IMG/VR virus record: IMGVR_UViG_3300025617_000143
Location: 1 to 20,229 of that record
From: a virus
DNA: 20,229 nt
Strand: one strand, 5' to 3'
Each line of letters opens with the position of its first letter. The first letter of the stretch is position 1. The notes beneath the pieces were generated by a model, which was not told the origin of the DNA, made no database searches, and worked only from the letters and a program-made list of their open reading frames with translations. Shown here piece by piece: positions 8,025 to 14,747 of this stretch. A program made the translations under genes and the position numbers.

Positions 8025-10077
8025 AATAGTTAATTAATTCAAAATCGGTTTTGCCATCTGCTAGATTTGTTGTCATAGCATTTATTCTATATTTTCTACT
8101 ATTGATAACTATAACATCTGATAGGTCTATATCAATAATCTTGCTTATCGGTAATACAGCATTAACTCTAATTAATCTGGTAGTTGGGTTGAATACATTT
8201 TGTATATAAGACTTATAGTACCTTTCAAACAATGAATTAGATGCATCTACATTTGTATATTCATTTTTCTCTAATCCGAAGTGTAATGTTTTAGAGTTGT
8301 TGTTTGTTATTGTCTCTAGGTTTGATGGCATGTTAATGCTCGCTGAGGTTGTAATCTCTTTAACCGTAGACCTATCAATAAGTCCAATACTATCATTAGC
8401 ACTTTCTGATGCTACATATAGAATTAATGGACTTCCTAAATACGCTTCTTCATTATCACTCACAAAGTAACCGCATTGAATATCGGTGCTTACACCTGTA
8501 CTAGAAATATCAATAAGCTTCTCGTACTTTGCATGATGGAAGTCAGGCTCTACTTTGTAGATTTCCCCATCTAAATTTCCTGTTTGCGTGTACTCATTAC
8601 CTCCCCATTCTACATCACTAAGCTCTTGCAAGTGTTGATTAGCAAGTATAGTTTTAGTGTCCTTATACTTAAAGAATATTTCTTTGTAAGGTAATGCAGA
8701 ATCAATCTTAGATTCCGTTATATCTATATACTTAGTTATATCATGTTCTTTAGATTCGTAGAAGTCATCTAGCGGTTTAACTTGTATATTACTAGAATCA
8801 TCAACATAAGCCACTAAATTGAACATCTTGAATAAGCTAGAAAGGAAGTCTATAATCTTCATCTCTGGCATCTGCTCCTTGATGTTAAAGTCAAATGATT
8901 GGCTGTAAGTTTTATTACTTACCGAGAATGAATCTTGACCTGAAGTTGCTCCTGAATATGAGCATTTCCAACTCATAGATGAGAAGCTAGAACTACTTTC
9001 GTAAGTTCGTATGTATGCTTTATACTTGTAGCCATGAACTAAAGGGTCAAGTACAGTAACCACCGTATCTCCAATAAGCCTATTTTGCTCTTGATATAAT
9101 TCATAACCAGAGCCTGTATCTCGGTAAATAACCACATCATACATGAAATTAGTATATGATGAAGAACTACTTACTGTAGTTTCAAAGGTTAATACATCGG
9201 CAGTTCTAGTAGACTCATCAATCATTACCCCTTGTGTATCTGATTGTACCTTTAGAACAATAGATGTTGCGTTCTCACTAGGATTAAATCCACTAACAAC
9301 ATTAAGTGGTCCTACAGGTATCTCTAATGCACCCTTCTTTCTATGACACCACATATAGAGGTTTGACATCTCTGGGTAAGTAGAATTATCCTTAAAGAAA
9401 CTGGTTGATGAGAAAGTTATCTCACTATACTTAGACTCAATAGCATCTAGTATCTTTCTTAATTGTATAGCGTATTTAAGCTCAAGGAACTTTACCCCCT
9501 GAACTGTGCCATTGTAGTATAAGTTACCTGATTGTTGCGATGGTCTTCCAGAATCGTAATATAAACGCTGGTTGTGTGTTATTAAAGGAATTAGGCATCC
9601 ATCGGAATCAGCAGCAGAAGTTAATGCTGTTCTTACGTCATCCGCAGCATATCCTTTGTCAATATCAAGGTCGTCTAAAGAGAATAACTTGTCCTCACCC
9701 AGTACATCTTTTAATTCTACAATAGAACCAAAGAAAGTAACTCTATAAGAAAACGGCTTGTTATCTCTCATGTCCACACCATCAAGACGAAGTTTACCGT
9801 TTCTAAATGGAAGACTATTCAGCTCAATCTTTGCATCCTTTCTTATACGAGCATCAAACCCATCCTGAATCTCATAGTTGTAGTAATGGATGAATATCTT
9901 ATTATTGATTTTAGATGCAGGAACAGTAAATTGTCTAGTAAATGTGGTAAATACCTTACTGACATCTTTAGCGTTCTTTATGCTTTGAGTGATAGAAACG
10001 CTTTCATCCTCAAACATCTCCACTCGCTCATAGGCATTTGTATCATCGTTTTTTATGTATAGCTGTATTGCTTGCAT
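8017..10077 (-). CDS. Large tail protein (tail tip or baseplate type)
   Basis: This 686-aa protein begins MQAIQLYIKNDDTNAYERVE. The N-terminal region contains FTRQFTVPASKINNKIFIHY (about 47-66) and GFDARIRKDAKIELNSLPFR, a pattern I recognise from large tail-associated proteins of flavobacterial phages. The middle is Ser- and Tyr-rich and beta-like, while the C-terminal part (RINAMTTNLADGKTDFELIN) looks like a compact beta domain. The position just before the tape measure and its size suggest a distal tail or hub component, or a protein carrying one. No lysozyme or peptidase motif is visible. It shares a TAATG overlap with the upstream gene. Confidence 0.6.
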   Translation of the reverse strand: MQAIQLYIKNDDTNAYERVEMFEDESVSITQSIKNAKDVSKVFTTFTRQFTVPASKINNKIFIHYYNYEIQDGFDARIRKDAKIELNSLPFRNGKLRLDGVDMRDNKPFSYRVTFFGSIVELKDVLGEDKLFSLDDLDIDKGYAADDVRTALTSAADSDGCLIPLITHNQRLYYDSGRPSQQSGNLYYNGTVQGVKFLELKYAIQLRKILDAIESKYSEITFSSTSFFKDNSTYPEMSNLYMWCHRKKGALEIPVGPLNVVSGFNPSENATSIVLKVQSDTQGVMIDESTRTADVLTFETTVSSSSSYTNFMYDVVIYRDTGSGYELYQEQNRLIGDTVVTVLDPLVHGYKYKAYIRTYESSSSFSSMSWKCSYSGATSGQDSFSVSNKTYSQSFDFNIKEQMPEMKIIDFLSSLFKMFNLVAYVDDSSNIQVKPLDDFYESKEHDITKYIDITESKIDSALPYKEIFFKYKDTKTILANQHLQELSDVEWGGNEYTQTGNLDGEIYKVEPDFHHAKYEKLIDISSTGVSTDIQCGYFVSDNEEAYLGSPLILYVASESANDSIGLIDRSTVKEITTSASINMPSNLETITNNNSKTLHFGLEKNEYTNVDASNSLFERYYKSYIQNVFNPTTRLIRVNAVLPISKIIDIDLSDVIVINSRKYRINAMTTNLADGKTDFELINYYG

Positions 10078-11018
10078 TAGCGCATTGTAGATATTAGGTC
10101 GTTAGCTTGCTCAACTTCTAAGGTGTATTCTACTACCTTATCATTTAGAGATGTTCTATAACTTACATCTGAACTCATTATATTAATAGGTCTTACAGTA
10201 TTATCAACATGCATCCATACCTGCTCAGACATCATCATTTCGTCTATAGAATCGTTATATTCCTCAGCTACAAAACCAGTATTTATAATGTACCTTTTCT
10301 TACCTTTAGCATTTAGTTTCTTGTACTGATGCTCGTATTTACTATAAACTCCTCCTGCGGTAATGCTAGAAGATTTATATTGGTCAGAACTGAAGCTAGA
10401 AGACTCTATAGTTTTACCAAAGAACCATAATTCTTGTGGCATACCAAATCGGTTTACAAACACTACCTTGATAGGGTCGTATTTAGAGCAAGTTCTTTTT
10501 ACCGTTACGGTAGTTCCAGCTACAGAGATATTACCTACAGTAGTAGTACCGATATTGTATTTAGTGACTACATCACTAGCTGTGTAGTAAAACACCCCTG
10601 CGGTGTCTTCTGGCAACCAGATGGTTCTTGAGGTTAGTAGCACACCATTAGCAGGTAAAGTAAAATCCTCGTCTTGGTCTTCAAAGAATGCATAAGCATC
10701 ATAAGCATCAAAGGTTACTGTAGTATCAGATATAGGAGTTCCTGTTCCTGCTGTATTATCATAGATTTTAAGGTCTATAGAAACATCAGCAGACCATCCT
10801 GAAGATGAGTTGCCAGGATAGGTAGGCATAGTACCATTATATTCAATATCAATATAGTCTCTAATGAGTTCTGATATCTCAAAGTGTGCCTCATCAGGAG
10901 TCACCTTAGCTAAAGTGTATCTTAATGTGCTGTTTATTGTTATTTCTACTTTGAAGTACTCGCCACTTGCGTTACTCATTGATACGAAGTACGGACTTCT
11001 GACTCCTACGTTTGCCAT
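10077..11018 (-). CDS. Tail-associated beta-rich protein
   Basis: This 313-aa protein starts MANVGVRSPYFVSMSNASGE. Its N-terminal segment (RSPYFVSMSNASG...TLRYTLAK...FEISELIRDYIDIEYNGT) is a recurring pattern in Bacteroidota phages, where the gene is usually paired with a large tail protein like the one directly downstream. The centre is Thr-rich and beta-like; the C-terminal part contains GFVAEEYNDSIDEMMMSEQV. Start and stop codons overlap with both neighbours in TAATG junctions, so the three genes are likely translated together. A tail tip or receptor-contact role is plausible but unproven. Confidence 0.55.
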   Translation of the reverse strand: MANVGVRSPYFVSMSNASGEYFKVEITINSTLRYTLAKVTPDEAHFEISELIRDYIDIEYNGTMPTYPGNSSSGWSADVSIDLKIYDNTAGTGTPISDTTVTFDAYDAYAFFEDQDEDFTLPANGVLLTSRTIWLPEDTAGVFYYTASDVVTKYNIGTTTVGNISVAGTTVTVKRTCSKYDPIKVVFVNRFGMPQELWFFGKTIESSSFSSDQYKSSSITAGGVYSKYEHQYKKLNAKGKKRYIINTGFVAEEYNDSIDEMMMSEQVWMHVDNTVRPINIMSSDVSYRTSLNDKVVEYTLEVEQANDLISTMR

Positions 11019-11503
11019 TACTTGTTAGTTTTTTTATTTATTTCAGTTGTAATTCTTACTATTTCAGCTTGTATTACATCTGCTAAGTCTGCATCTATGC
11101 GAGGTGCAAAATCATTTTTAATATCTGTTAGCATATTATTACCCTTAATACCGTTCTTACCGATATTTCTAGCAATGATATACGCTAAACTTCCTATTCT
11201 ATATTTCTTATTGGCATAACGCTCGCTTCGGATAGTCATACCCTTCTTATTCTCTAACCACTCTACTATCTTCCCAATAGGAGGTGCTTGCTTACCAGGC
11301 TCTCTACCGCCAGATATTACTTCTATGTACTTCCAACCCTCTATCTGTAAGCTTCTAGGTGTTACTTTTTTAATTAGTGTATTAGCAGCCTTACCACTAG
11401 CATACTTGTTGTCTTTAGTTAGCCTAGTTTTTATAGCATCCTTTACTTGGTCGCCATAGTAGTCTAATACTTTTTCTATTTCAGCATCTAAACTGACTAG
11501 CAT
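11018..11503 (-). CDS. HK97 gp10-like head-tail joining protein
   Basis: This 161-aa basic protein starts MLVSLDAEIEKVLDYYGDQV. Features of the HK97 gp10-like neck family are visible: the sequence KYASGKAANTL (about 33-43), then a strand with EVISGGREPGKQAPPIGKIVEW (two parts, 62-83), and helix SLAYIIARNIGKNGIKGNN. Members act in the neck between head and tail or in tail completion. It follows the tail terminator-like gene with a 7-nt overlap (ATGCTAG) and precedes tail genes, which fits this role. Confidence 0.65.
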   Translation of the reverse strand: MLVSLDAEIEKVLDYYGDQVKDAIKTRLTKDNKYASGKAANTLIKKVTPRSLQIEGWKYIEVISGGREPGKQAPPIGKIVEWLENKKGMTIRSERYANKKYRIGSLAYIIARNIGKNGIKGNNMLTDIKNDFAPRIDADLADVIQAEIVRITTEINKKTNK

Positions 11504-11961
11504 ATAGAAAGGTTGTTAGGTACTTCAATAATTAAATCAACTCCCCAGCCAGCTAGGTCGTTCTCAAACCTGTCTTTAAAGGGTTCGCATACTGGGTCAC
11601 CGACTAATTGAAATTTATTAGTATATAAGTCACCCCTTTTTAGGTGGCTGATTAGTTCGTTGGCAATTTGTAATTGTGTATTATATACATCAATAAGATT
11701 GCTATCATCCTGTCTATCACCTTCGTCATTAGCGTTAAAATCCTTGCTGTAATCTACTACATCTAGGAATAGCATGTTAATGGTAACTCTTATTGTATTA
11801 TCGGTTACTGTGCTGTTGCCTAATACAAAGTGAGATAGTGGGAATATAGTAGTCTTGTTCAAGTCTACCTGAGATATATCACCAAATGTTACATAATTAA
11901 CAATAGGGTTTTCTCTAAGAAAACTTTTTATCTCTGTTATTACATCGTAAATACTTGTCAT
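11497..11961 (-). CDS. Putative tail terminator or neck protein
   Basis: This 154-aa protein starts MTSIYDVITEIKSFLRENPI. The conserved-looking end includes LIDVYNTQLQIANELISHLK (about 88-107), RGDLYTNKFQLVGDPVCEPF and FENDLAGWGVDLIIEVPNN. The alpha/beta layout with a final long strand, the length, and the position directly before a gp10-like gene fit tail terminator or tail completion proteins. Its ATG overlaps the stop of the -1 frameshift extension of the upstream gene by 4 nt (ATGA), which supports coupling to the frameshifted product. Known only by pattern and context. Confidence 0.55.
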   Translation of the reverse strand: MTSIYDVITEIKSFLRENPIVNYVTFGDISQVDLNKTTIFPLSHFVLGNSTVTDNTIRVTINMLFLDVVDYSKDFNANDEGDRQDDSNLIDVYNTQLQIANELISHLKRGDLYTNKFQLVGDPVCEPFKDRFENDLAGWGVDLIIEVPNNLSIC

Positions 11962-12223
11962 TTATATGATTCTTTTATTCTTTTTGCTTCTAATTCGTTT
12001 TTCTCACTCTCAAAGGACAACCAAGTCAGACATTTATATAAGCCCTGTTCTGCAATGTTGTCAAATTTTGTGACATCACCTCCAGCAAGAGCATATATTG
12101 ATTGATACCAACCCCACTTCTCTCCGAAAGCTTGCTCTCTACTTCTGAAATGTCCTGTTCCTTCACCTTTTGAAGAGAAGAGTCCAGAGAATGTTTCGCT
12201 AATTTCATTCCTAAACGATAAAA
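11958..12223 (-). CDS. -1 frame extension of the tail assembly chaperone gene
   Basis: In the -1 frame relative to the 12754 gene, the stretch from the T-run (12220-12228) to TGA at 11958 is open for 87 codons. It reads like a real protein: LSFRNEISETFSGLF, FGEKWGWYQSIYALAGGD, FDNIAEQGLYKCLTWLSFES, then KNELEAKRIKESYK. It has no start codon of its own: upstream in this frame a TAG appears before any ATG. Its stop lies inside an ATGA overlap with the next gene. A -1 slip on TTTTTTT would give a 265-aa fusion product. Paired short and frameshifted proteins are the hallmark of siphovirus tail assembly chaperones. A one-base mutation or sequencing error in the homopolymer is the alternative. Confidence 0.8.
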
Positions 12224-12754
12224 AAAAACCATAGCTCCTATGGCAATACTCGTAGGCATGTACCTAAGTAGGTCTGCATATTTCTCACTACCCTCATAAT
12301 CCTCTATTCTATATAAGTCCTTATTAGAACCTATAATCGGTCTGTATAAAACAGCCATAGCTCTATGAACTTCTTTCCAATCTGAGATGTATGAATCTAA
12401 ATCCACATACTCACCAAAGGTTAAGTTCTTTAGGTTTGGGTGAAATCCAAATTCTATAGTTGCCCCATCACTACCCCTCATAGTAAACCTCTTTACCAAA
12501 GGAGTCTCCTCAGACAAACATTTATTTAGTTGAATAAGGATAGACTCAAATGCCGACATCGGTAACTTGTAACTATCTTTTAGTTGCAACCCACAGAATA
12601 TCTCTAGTGCTTTGAGATTTAAGAAGTCTGTTGACTCCTCAGAGTCACTATCAATATTCTCTACCACTTGCATATACCTTTGGTACTTATCAAATGATAT
12701 ATAATCTAATCTTGCTGGTACTTTTACTTCTATGTCTAATACTTCACTCATCAT
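12026..12754 (-). CDS. Putative tail assembly chaperone, zero frame
   Basis: The zero frame gives 242 aa from ATG 12754 (MMSEVLDIEVKVPARLDYIS). The first 178 residues contain the protein-like blocks FHPNLKNLTFGEYVDLDSYI and HRAMAVLYRPIIG, a pattern I associate with tail-assembly proteins of Bacteroidota phages. At residues 175-178 (MVFF) the codons GTT TTT TTT T form a run of nine T. After it, the zero-frame sequence (RLGMKLAKHSLDSSLQK...) looks less natural than the -1 frame, which continues the protein. The gene opens the structural operon and sits several genes upstream of the tape measure; in most siphoviruses the chaperone is immediately upstream of it. The short and long forms would help load tail tube subunits around the tape measure. 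Confidence 0.65.
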   Translation of the reverse strand: MMSEVLDIEVKVPARLDYISFDKYQRYMQVVENIDSDSEESTDFLNLKALEIFCGLQLKDSYKLPMSAFESILIQLNKCLSEETPLVKRFTMRGSDGATIEFGFHPNLKNLTFGEYVDLDSYISDWKEVHRAMAVLYRPIIGSNKDLYRIEDYEGSEKYADLLRYMPTSIAIGAMVFFYRLGMKLAKHSLDSSLQKVKEQDISEVESKLSERSGVGINQYMLLLEVMSQNLTTLQNRAYINV

Positions 12755-12943
12755 ATAGATAACCTTTATATTGTATTTTGTACCACATAAGAAAATCTTA
12801 TAGTACTATAAATATTATTGATGAACAGATATAAGATATTTAGTTATCTTTATACAGCGAGGATAGCTTATGGTCCTAAACTTCTATGGAGACATAGTTG
12901 GTTCAGATACATCAAGACTGCCTAGTAACTGCGTTGGTACTCT

Positions 12944-13023
12944 TTACAAACCTTTGTGTGCGCCCACCAACATACAGACTAGCCAGCATTCTTCTTTTTA
13001 TTTAAGGTTTGTAAGGGGGCGCA
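12944..13023. other. Interleaved stems with pseudoknot topology
   Basis: Two perfect complementary pairs interleave. TTACAAACC (12944-12952) pairs with GGTTTGTAA (13006-13014), and TGCGCCC (12959-12965) pairs with GGGCGCA (13017-13023). The order A-B-A'-B' means both stems together would form a pseudoknot, or the two would compete. The symmetry holds for either strand. Given the direction of all genes, a minus-strand RNA leader is favoured. Confidence 0.5.
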
Positions 13024-13053
13024 ATATCCACTTCATAGTCTATACCGCTAGCT

Positions 13054-13079
13054 GTGCTTGCACCTTTGGGGTGCAGCAC
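13054..13079. other. Strong hairpin in the structural leader
   Basis: The arms GTGC-T-TGCACC and GGTGCA-GCAC form a 10-bp GC-rich stem with one bulged base and a 5-nt loop (TTTGG on the plus strand). No T-run follows on either strand, so it is not a canonical terminator. It lies between the interleaved stems and the 49-bp repeats. Confidence 0.65.
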
Positions 13080-13086
13080 TAAAACT

Positions 13087-13184
13087 GTTGAATTCATTGA
13101 AATGGCTTACTCAACATAGCAGATATCCGTTTTACGTTGAATTCATTGAATTGAGTTACTCAACATGCTAGCTATTCATATTAC
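13087..13184. repeat. Two tandem 49-bp repeats
   Basis: Two units, 13087-13135 and 13136-13184, match at about 39 of 49 positions. Both start GTTGAATTCATTGAA and contain TACTCAACAT; GTTGA and TCAAC are inverted to each other. In the second unit the middle is a near-perfect palindrome TTGAGT-T-ACTCAA (13151-13163). Only two units exist and there is no unique spacer between them, so this is not a CRISPR array. It could be a protein-binding site. Confidence 0.75.
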
Positions 13185-13304
13185 ATTAATTTTATCTATC
13201 GTACTATAAATTTAGCTTATAATAGGGCTTGGCTTGGGTATTATAGAATTTATTTATAGTTGTTATATCTAAAAAATATACCAATAAACTTTTTCAAGTA
13301 GTTA

Positions 13305-13334
13305 CAAAAATATAGGGTACAAAAAAAGCCTCAA
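13305..13334 (-). promoter_or_regulatory. Weak Bacteroidota-type promoter candidate for the structural operon
   Basis: On the minus strand TATTTTTG (13305-13312) fits the -7 consensus TAnnTTTG, and a TTG lies 19 nt upstream (13332-13334) within the preceding terminator loop. Transcription would start near 13298 and produce a leader of about 540 nt before the first structural gene. The match is modest in such AT-rich DNA. A phage-specific promoter nearer 12754 is an alternative. Confidence 0.35.
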
Positions 13335-13343
13335 TAAAGAGGC
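13321..13343 (-). terminator. Rho-independent terminator of the second accessory operon
   Basis: On the minus strand the stem GCCTC / GAGGC (13339-13343 and 13328-13332) with a 6-nt loop runs into seven T. It lies 27 nt past the stop of the last gene of the operon. The DNA between stop and stem contains an 11-nt tandem duplication (GGCTATTTAA twice), so alternative shorter stems with AGCC are possible. Confidence 0.85.
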
Positions 13344-13370
13344 TATTTAAAGGCTATTTAAGAGGCTATC

Positions 13371-13571
13371 TTATCTTAATTGATATACTTGAGCTTGGTA
13401 AATATTTTCGCTCCTTAGGCGGTCAAAAAAGAGGCGTTCTAAGTCGTTTACCAAATATAATTTATCATGAACAAATACCGCAAATTCCTTTTTACTTTTG
13501 GTAATTCTAAAGCGTTGCTTTATTGTTATTTCAAAATTCTCAAGCTCCTCAAATGTTTTTATTTGTATCAT
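13371..13571 (-). CDS. 66-aa protein of unknown function
   Basis: From ATG 13571 this encodes 66 residues (MIQIKTFEELENFEITIKQR...). The start overlaps the upstream stop in an ATGA junction, so I prefer it to a longer reading that begins at 13604. The protein is charged, with FEELENFEITIK and a Lys/Arg-rich centre (KQRFRITKSKKEFAVFV). It is the last gene of the second accessory operon and is followed by the terminator. No family is recognised. Confidence 0.7.
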   Translation of the reverse strand: MIQIKTFEELENFEITIKQRFRITKSKKEFAVFVHDKLYLVNDLERLFFDRLRSENIYQAQVYQLR

Positions 13572-14026
13572 GATTGTAAATATCTTTTTAAGTCCGTTTG
13601 ACAAAATTGAGCCAAGTAGTTTATTAGCTCCCTTTGGTTTACTACTTGAGGAGCCTTAATATCAAAAGTATAATTGCAATTAATTGAGGGTACTTTTGTT
13701 AATTCAATAGCCCTTTTAAATTTAGCGGTATTTAATTCAGGTGCATATTTGTGTACCTCAAGCCCTATAAATTTAGTACTCACTAATTTTTGAGCTAAGC
13801 TCCTTTGTTCTAAACGCTCCGCCCTTTGGTAAACTTGCTTTGCAAAGTCAAAGGCTTTGATTGCTTGAGGGGTTATGTTTTCAAGCTCCTCAATTCTATT
13901 TTTATACTCCTCAATTAAATTCTTTTTAGCCTTTTTAGTATAAAACTCAAAGCCGTATAATATAGGCGGAGCTACTTGGGTTATTTGTTCTAAGATAAAT
14001 TGTAGTTTAGTTTCTTTTGTTTTCAT
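13568..14026 (-). CDS. 152-aa protein of unknown function
   Basis: This 152-aa, Lys- and Glu-rich, largely helical protein starts MKTKETKLQFILEQITQVAP. A coiled-coil-like stretch lies at about 32-75 (KKAKKNLIEEYKNRIEELEN and following). The C-terminal part (INCNYTFDIKAPQVVNQREL...) is less helical. It starts 5 nt after the upstream stop and couples to the next gene by ATGA. I recognise no domain. Its DNA uses GAGGAGCTTG-type codon runs, shared with neighbours in this operon but not prominent elsewhere in the window. Confidence 0.75.
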   Translation of the reverse strand: MKTKETKLQFILEQITQVAPPILYGFEFYTKKAKKNLIEEYKNRIEELENITPQAIKAFDFAKQVYQRAERLEQRSLAQKLVSTKFIGLEVHKYAPELNTAKFKRAIELTKVPSINCNYTFDIKAPQVVNQRELINYLAQFCQTDLKRYLQS

Positions 14027-14031
14027 TTCAA

Positions 14032-14310
14032 TTACTTTATAGTTGCAATTATATCATTGTCTGCTAAAATAGCTTGAGCTATTTCGTAAAAATTTACTTG
14101 AGCCAAGAACGCCAGACAATAGTCCTTTGCTATTTCGTTTTCGCAATTACAAGTACTCCACTCCTCCGCAAGCTCCTCAAGGTACTTTGCAAAGTCGTAA
14201 GTATCATAATTATAAAGCTCCTCCTCAAATTCAAAGCCGTTAAACAATTCTAAATTTACACGCCATGTAGCGTAATTAGTCCACCCTTGGTAAGTTTCTT
14301 TTGTGTTCAT
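14032..14310 (-). CDS. 92-aa phage accessory protein with GWTNYATW motif
   Basis: This 92-aa acidic protein starts MNTKETYQGWTNYATWRVNL. The motif GW-x-NYATW-x-V near the N-terminus is shared with a widespread family of small phage and mobile-element proteins of unknown function (DUF7249-like, recalled by pattern only). The rest is acidic and helical (FAKYLEELAEEWSTCNCENE). Its ATG lies 1 nt after the stop of the 30-aa membrane peptide. The role is unknown; members are typical of accessory or early regions rather than virions. Confidence 0.7.
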   Translation of the reverse strand: MNTKETYQGWTNYATWRVNLELFNGFEFEEELYNYDTYDFAKYLEELAEEWSTCNCENEIAKDYCLAFLAQVNFYEIAQAILADNDIIATIK

Positions 14311-14311
14311 C

Positions 14312-14404
14312 TTAATTAAATATAGTTATTAAAAATAATAAGCCTTTAAATAAAGTAACCGCAAAGGCTATAAATAAAGCGGTATTAATTAATTCTCTTT
14401 TCAT
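14312..14404 (-). CDS. 30-aa single-span membrane peptide
   Basis: Translating from ATG 14404 gives MKRELINTALFIAFAVTLFK followed by GLLFLITIFN and a stop. A short charged N-terminus (K2, R3, E4) precedes a continuous hydrophobic segment of about 23 residues broken only by a single Lys, so one membrane span with a cytoplasmic N-terminus is likely. The start overlaps the upstream stop as TAATG, and the downstream gene starts 1 nt after its stop. This fully fills the 93-nt gap between the two neighbouring genes. It is too short for standard ORF calling. Function unknown. Confidence 0.65.
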   Translation of the reverse strand: MKRELINTALFIAFAVTLFKGLLFLITIFN

Positions 14405-14625
14405 TATATATTATTATTAATTATTTCTCTTAATTTCTTTTGGCTTATTCCAATAGCTTGACAAACATTTTTAAAATGTAGGCTTTGTAATTCTTTGTCA
14501 AATTCAAAAGAGTTCCAAATCCAATTATTGTTTACTCTTGCTTGAAATGTTATTGTTATTTCATCGCCATCAAAAAAGACGCTTTGTAATATAACATCTT
14601 TACTAAGTTTTAAAAATAGTTCCAT
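14404..14625 (-). CDS. 73-aa protein, first gene of the second accessory operon
   Basis: This 73-aa protein starts MELFLKLSKDVILQSVFFDG. The N-terminal half looks like a small beta sheet (DEITITFQARVNNNWIWNSF). The C-terminal half (FKNVCQAIGISQKKLREIIN) could form a helix-turn-helix-like unit, which would fit a small regulator, but this is weak. It lies 28 nt or so below a well-formed promoter and is translationally linked to the following membrane peptide. No family recognised. Confidence 0.7.
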   Translation of the reverse strand: MELFLKLSKDVILQSVFFDGDEITITFQARVNNNWIWNSFEFDKELQSLHFKNVCQAIGISQKKLREIINNNI

Positions 14626-14659
14626 CTTATTAAATTTATTTTAGTGCATTATTGCTTTA

Positions 14660-14689
14660 CAAACATAAAAACAAAAATTTACTTACAAA
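14660..14689 (-). promoter_or_regulatory. Bacteroidota-type promoter of the second accessory operon
   Basis: On the minus strand the -7 element TATGTTTG (14660-14667) is preceded 18 nt upstream by TTTG (14686-14689), matching the Bacteroidota primary sigma consensus TTTG...TAnnTTTG. The predicted start near 14653 gives a leader of about 28 nt. The core ACAAACATAAA-ACAAAAAT (plus strand) is nearly identical to the promoter at 17573-17606. Confidence 0.8.
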
Positions 14690-14747
14690 TACTTTTTTTC
14701 ACTTTTTTTATTATTTGTAATTAGTCTAAATAAGTGGGAAGATACCC

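Larger units (their letters stand above)
12755..13370. other. 615-bp gene-free structured region before the structural operon
   Basis: No convincing gene lies here on either strand. From right to left it holds a terminator (13321-13343), a weak promoter candidate (13305-13334), two 49-bp tandem repeats (13087-13184), a 10-bp hairpin (13054-13079), two interleaved long-range stems (12944-13023), a GAGA-loop stem CTATG / CATAG near 12875-12890, and the 11-mer GTACTATAAAT at 12803-12813 and again at 13201-13211. It is most simply the promoter and long leader of the structural operon; a non-coding RNA or a replication-related site is also possible. Confidence 0.6.

Noticed and set aside
12908-12996. 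25-codon minus-strand frame starting MLASLYVGGRTQRF
   Set aside because: Short, isolated, not coupled to any neighbour, and entirely within the long-range stem region; sequence constraint is more simply explained by RNA structure.
12870-13082. 70-codon plus-strand ORF in the structured intergenic region
   Set aside because: It is the only candidate on that strand in the region, its sequence is not protein-like, it crosses both arms of the inverted repeats, and no other gene in the window is on the plus strand.
12830-13085. tRNA, tmRNA or hammerhead ribozyme in the structured region
   Set aside because: No cloverleaf, CCA-type acceptor pairing, or the conserved CUGAUGA...GAAA core could be found on either strand.
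13087-13184. CRISPR-like pair of repeats
   Set aside because: Only two units, directly adjacent with no unique spacer, no consistent repeat boundary and no cas genes nearby.
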